NCBI GenBank assembly: GCA_959023295.1
Contig: CAUFBM010000025.1
Location: 1 to 23,422, forward strand
Origin: an uncultured Collinsella sp.
Lineage (GTDB): Bacteria > Actinomycetota > Coriobacteriia > Coriobacteriales > Coriobacteriaceae
Reading direction: 5' to 3'
Length of the DNA: 23,422 nt
Below are positions 22,430 to 23,422 of the stretch, piece by piece. A program made the position numbers and the translations under genes. The notes beneath the pieces are model-generated. The model saw only the letters and a program-made list of their open reading frames with translations, was not told where the DNA came from and ran no database searches. Numbering within the stretch: the stretch's first letter is position 1; each line of letters begins with the position of its first letter.

Positions 22430-23230
22430 ATGGGACTTTTCACTGGTAAGACCGTGATCGTCACCGGCGGCGGCAAGGCCACGCTCAAGGACGGTTCCGC
22501 TGGCTCCATCGGTTACGGCATCGATATCGCTTTTGCCAAGGAGGGCGCAAACCTCGTCATTACCGGCCGCAACGTTGCCAAGCTCGAGGCTGCCAAGGAG
22601 TCCCTCGAGGCCGACTACGGCGTCAAGGTTCTGCCTGTTCAGGCCGATGTCTCGGCTGGTCAGGACAACGAGGCCGTCGTCCAGAACGTCATCGACAAGG
22701 CCATCGAGGAGTTCGGCCGCATCGACGCCGTCGTCAACAATGCCCAGGCCAGCGCTTCGGGCGTGACCATTGCCGATCACACCATGGACCAGTTTAACCT
22801 GGCCATTTACTCCGGCCTGTATGCCACCTATCTGTACATGCAGAAGGCCTATCCGCACCTGAAGGAGACCAAAGGTTCCGTGGTCAACTTTGCCTCGGGC
22901 GCCGGTCTGTTTGGCAACTACGGCCAGTGCAGCTACGCCGCCGCCAAGGAAGGCATCCGCGGCTTGACCCGCGTTGCCGCCAACGAGTGGGGCAAGGACG
23001 GCATCAACGTCAACATCGTGTGCCCGCTTGCTTGGACCGCTGCGCTCGAGAACTTCCAGGATGCCTATCCCGAGGCGTTCAAGGCCAACGTCCATATGCC
23101 GCCGGCGGGTCATTACGGCGACGTCGAGAAGGAGATCGGCCGCGTGGTCGTTCAGCTCTGCGGCCCCGACTTTAAGTACATGAACGGTGAGACCGTCACC
23201 CTCGAGGGTGGCATGGGTCAGCGGCCCTAA
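22430..23230 (+). CDS. Short-chain dehydrogenase/reductase, resembling bacterial 12-alpha-hydroxysteroid dehydrogenases
   Basis: 266 aa from ATG 22430, with AAAGGA seven bases upstream. It is a classical SDR, an NAD(P)-dependent alcohol/ketone oxidoreductase in the cytosol. Motifs: TVIVTGGGKATLKDGSAGSI then GYGI near residues 8-32 (dinucleotide loop, longer than the usual TGxxxGIG), ITGRN after the second strand, QADVS, VVNNAQASASG near 105 (NNAG region), catalytic Ser in VVNFASGAGLFGN near 150, and the active-site Tyr/Lys in CSYAAAKEGIRGLTR near 165. The ending ETVTLEGGMGQRP is typical. The motifs NNAQASASG, SGLYATYLYM and FASGAGLFGN recall the 12-alpha-HSDHs of bile-acid-transforming gut clostridia and Eggerthella. 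That recollection needs a database check, so only the SDR family is firm. It stands alone and is followed by structured element B. Confidence 0.9.
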   Translation: MGLFTGKTVIVTGGGKATLKDGSAGSIGYGIDIAFAKEGANLVITGRNVAKLEAAKESLEADYGVKVLPVQADVSAGQDNEAVVQNVIDKAIEEFGRIDAVVNNAQASASGVTIADHTMDQFNLAIYSGLYATYLYMQKAYPHLKETKGSVVNFASGAGLFGNYGQCSYAAAKEGIRGLTRVAANEWGKDGINVNIVCPLAWTAALENFQDAYPEAFKANVHMPPAGHYGDVEKEIGRVVVQLCGPDFKYMNGETVTLEGGMGQRP

Positions 23231-23232
23231 CA

Positions 23233-23376
23233 GTTACGCGGTTCTACGAACCGCGTAACCAGTTGACGCTGCAAACCCGCCAGAGCGGCAATCTGACGTT
23301 CAATTTCAAGGGCGCGACCAAAAGGTCAGCGCCCTTTCATTTCACGTCACCTTGCTCGCTCTGGCGGGTTTTCGCT
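23233..23376 (+). repeat. Structured dispersed element, copy B (after the dehydrogenase gene)
   Basis: Begins 3 bases after the stop. Helix 1: GTTACGCGGTTC / GAACCGCGTAAC with triloop TAC (23233-23259). Outer helix 2: AAACCCGCCAGAGCG (23273-23287) pairs perfectly over 15 bp with CGCTCTGGCGGGTTT (23357-23371), continued by GCAA/TTGC and TGACGT/ACGTCA. Inner helix 3: GGGCGCGACC-AAAA-GGTCAGCGCCC (23310-23334) with the same bulged A as copy A. Ends TTTTCGCT. It could act as a terminator. Confidence 0.85.
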
Positions 23377-23422
23377 CATATGACCCAATCCGCTGTCAAG
23401 AGCCACAATGGCCCCGCCGACC

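Overview
The window looks like a chromosomal segment of a gut Coriobacteriia, most likely Collinsella. The grounds are GC-rich coding with mostly G/C third positions, gene order and protein style (class III fructose-bisphosphatase, paired GtrA proteins, very large alanine/threonine-rich surface proteins, IS30 remnant) and dense intergenic palindromes. This placement is by recognition, not by a search.

Layout. 1-600: 5' remnant of an IS30-family transposase on the minus strand with a 38-bp palindrome beside it. 640-7900: a promoter and a clear cobalamin riboswitch lead into two overlapping plus-strand genes. The first encodes a giant exported protein (about 2009 aa) with six Ig-like segments, four transcobalamin-like DUF4430 domains, a PQQ-type beta-propeller, a Listeria-Bacteroides-type repeat and a C-terminal membrane anchor. 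The second encodes a 300-aa protein with an N-terminal membrane anchor and one more DUF4430 domain. A terminator ends this unit. 7900-8140: four tandem 62-bp units of inverted 14-bp arms. 8190-11270: minus-strand fbp and two gtrA genes. 11540-12480: degV on the plus strand. 12540-17480: minus-strand genes for a TIM-barrel-like protein of unknown function, an RsmB/RsmF-type rRNA cytosine methyltransferase and a methionyl-tRNA-synthetase-like enzyme with an altered KMSKS motif, with a 56-codon membrane microprotein on the plus strand in between. 17600-20040: a DUF3267 zincin-like membrane protein, queH and queA. 20040-20375: repeat-rich gap. 20372-22135: minus-strand tail-anchored coiled-coil protein. 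22430-23230: plus-strand short-chain dehydrogenase. A second copy of the structured element found after queA follows it.

How the genes work together. The most coherent system is the riboswitch-controlled surface operon. A B12-sensing leader sits in front of two membrane-anchored proteins that together carry five copies of a domain related to the cobalamin-binding C-terminal domain of animal transcobalamin and intrinsic factor. This suggests cell-surface capture of cobalamin or a related corrinoid, repressed when B12 is plentiful. queH and queA act in late queuosine synthesis; together with the rRNA methyltransferase and the MetRS-like gene they make 14-20 kb rich in translation and RNA-modification functions.

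Non-coding highlights. Two ~144-nt copies of one element, each directly after a plus-strand stop codon, can fold into the same structure and differ mainly by compensatory base changes. Other notable items are the phased 62-bp repeat array, a 37-bp perfect inverted repeat with a competing 16-bp pairing, and a trio of REP-like hairpins.
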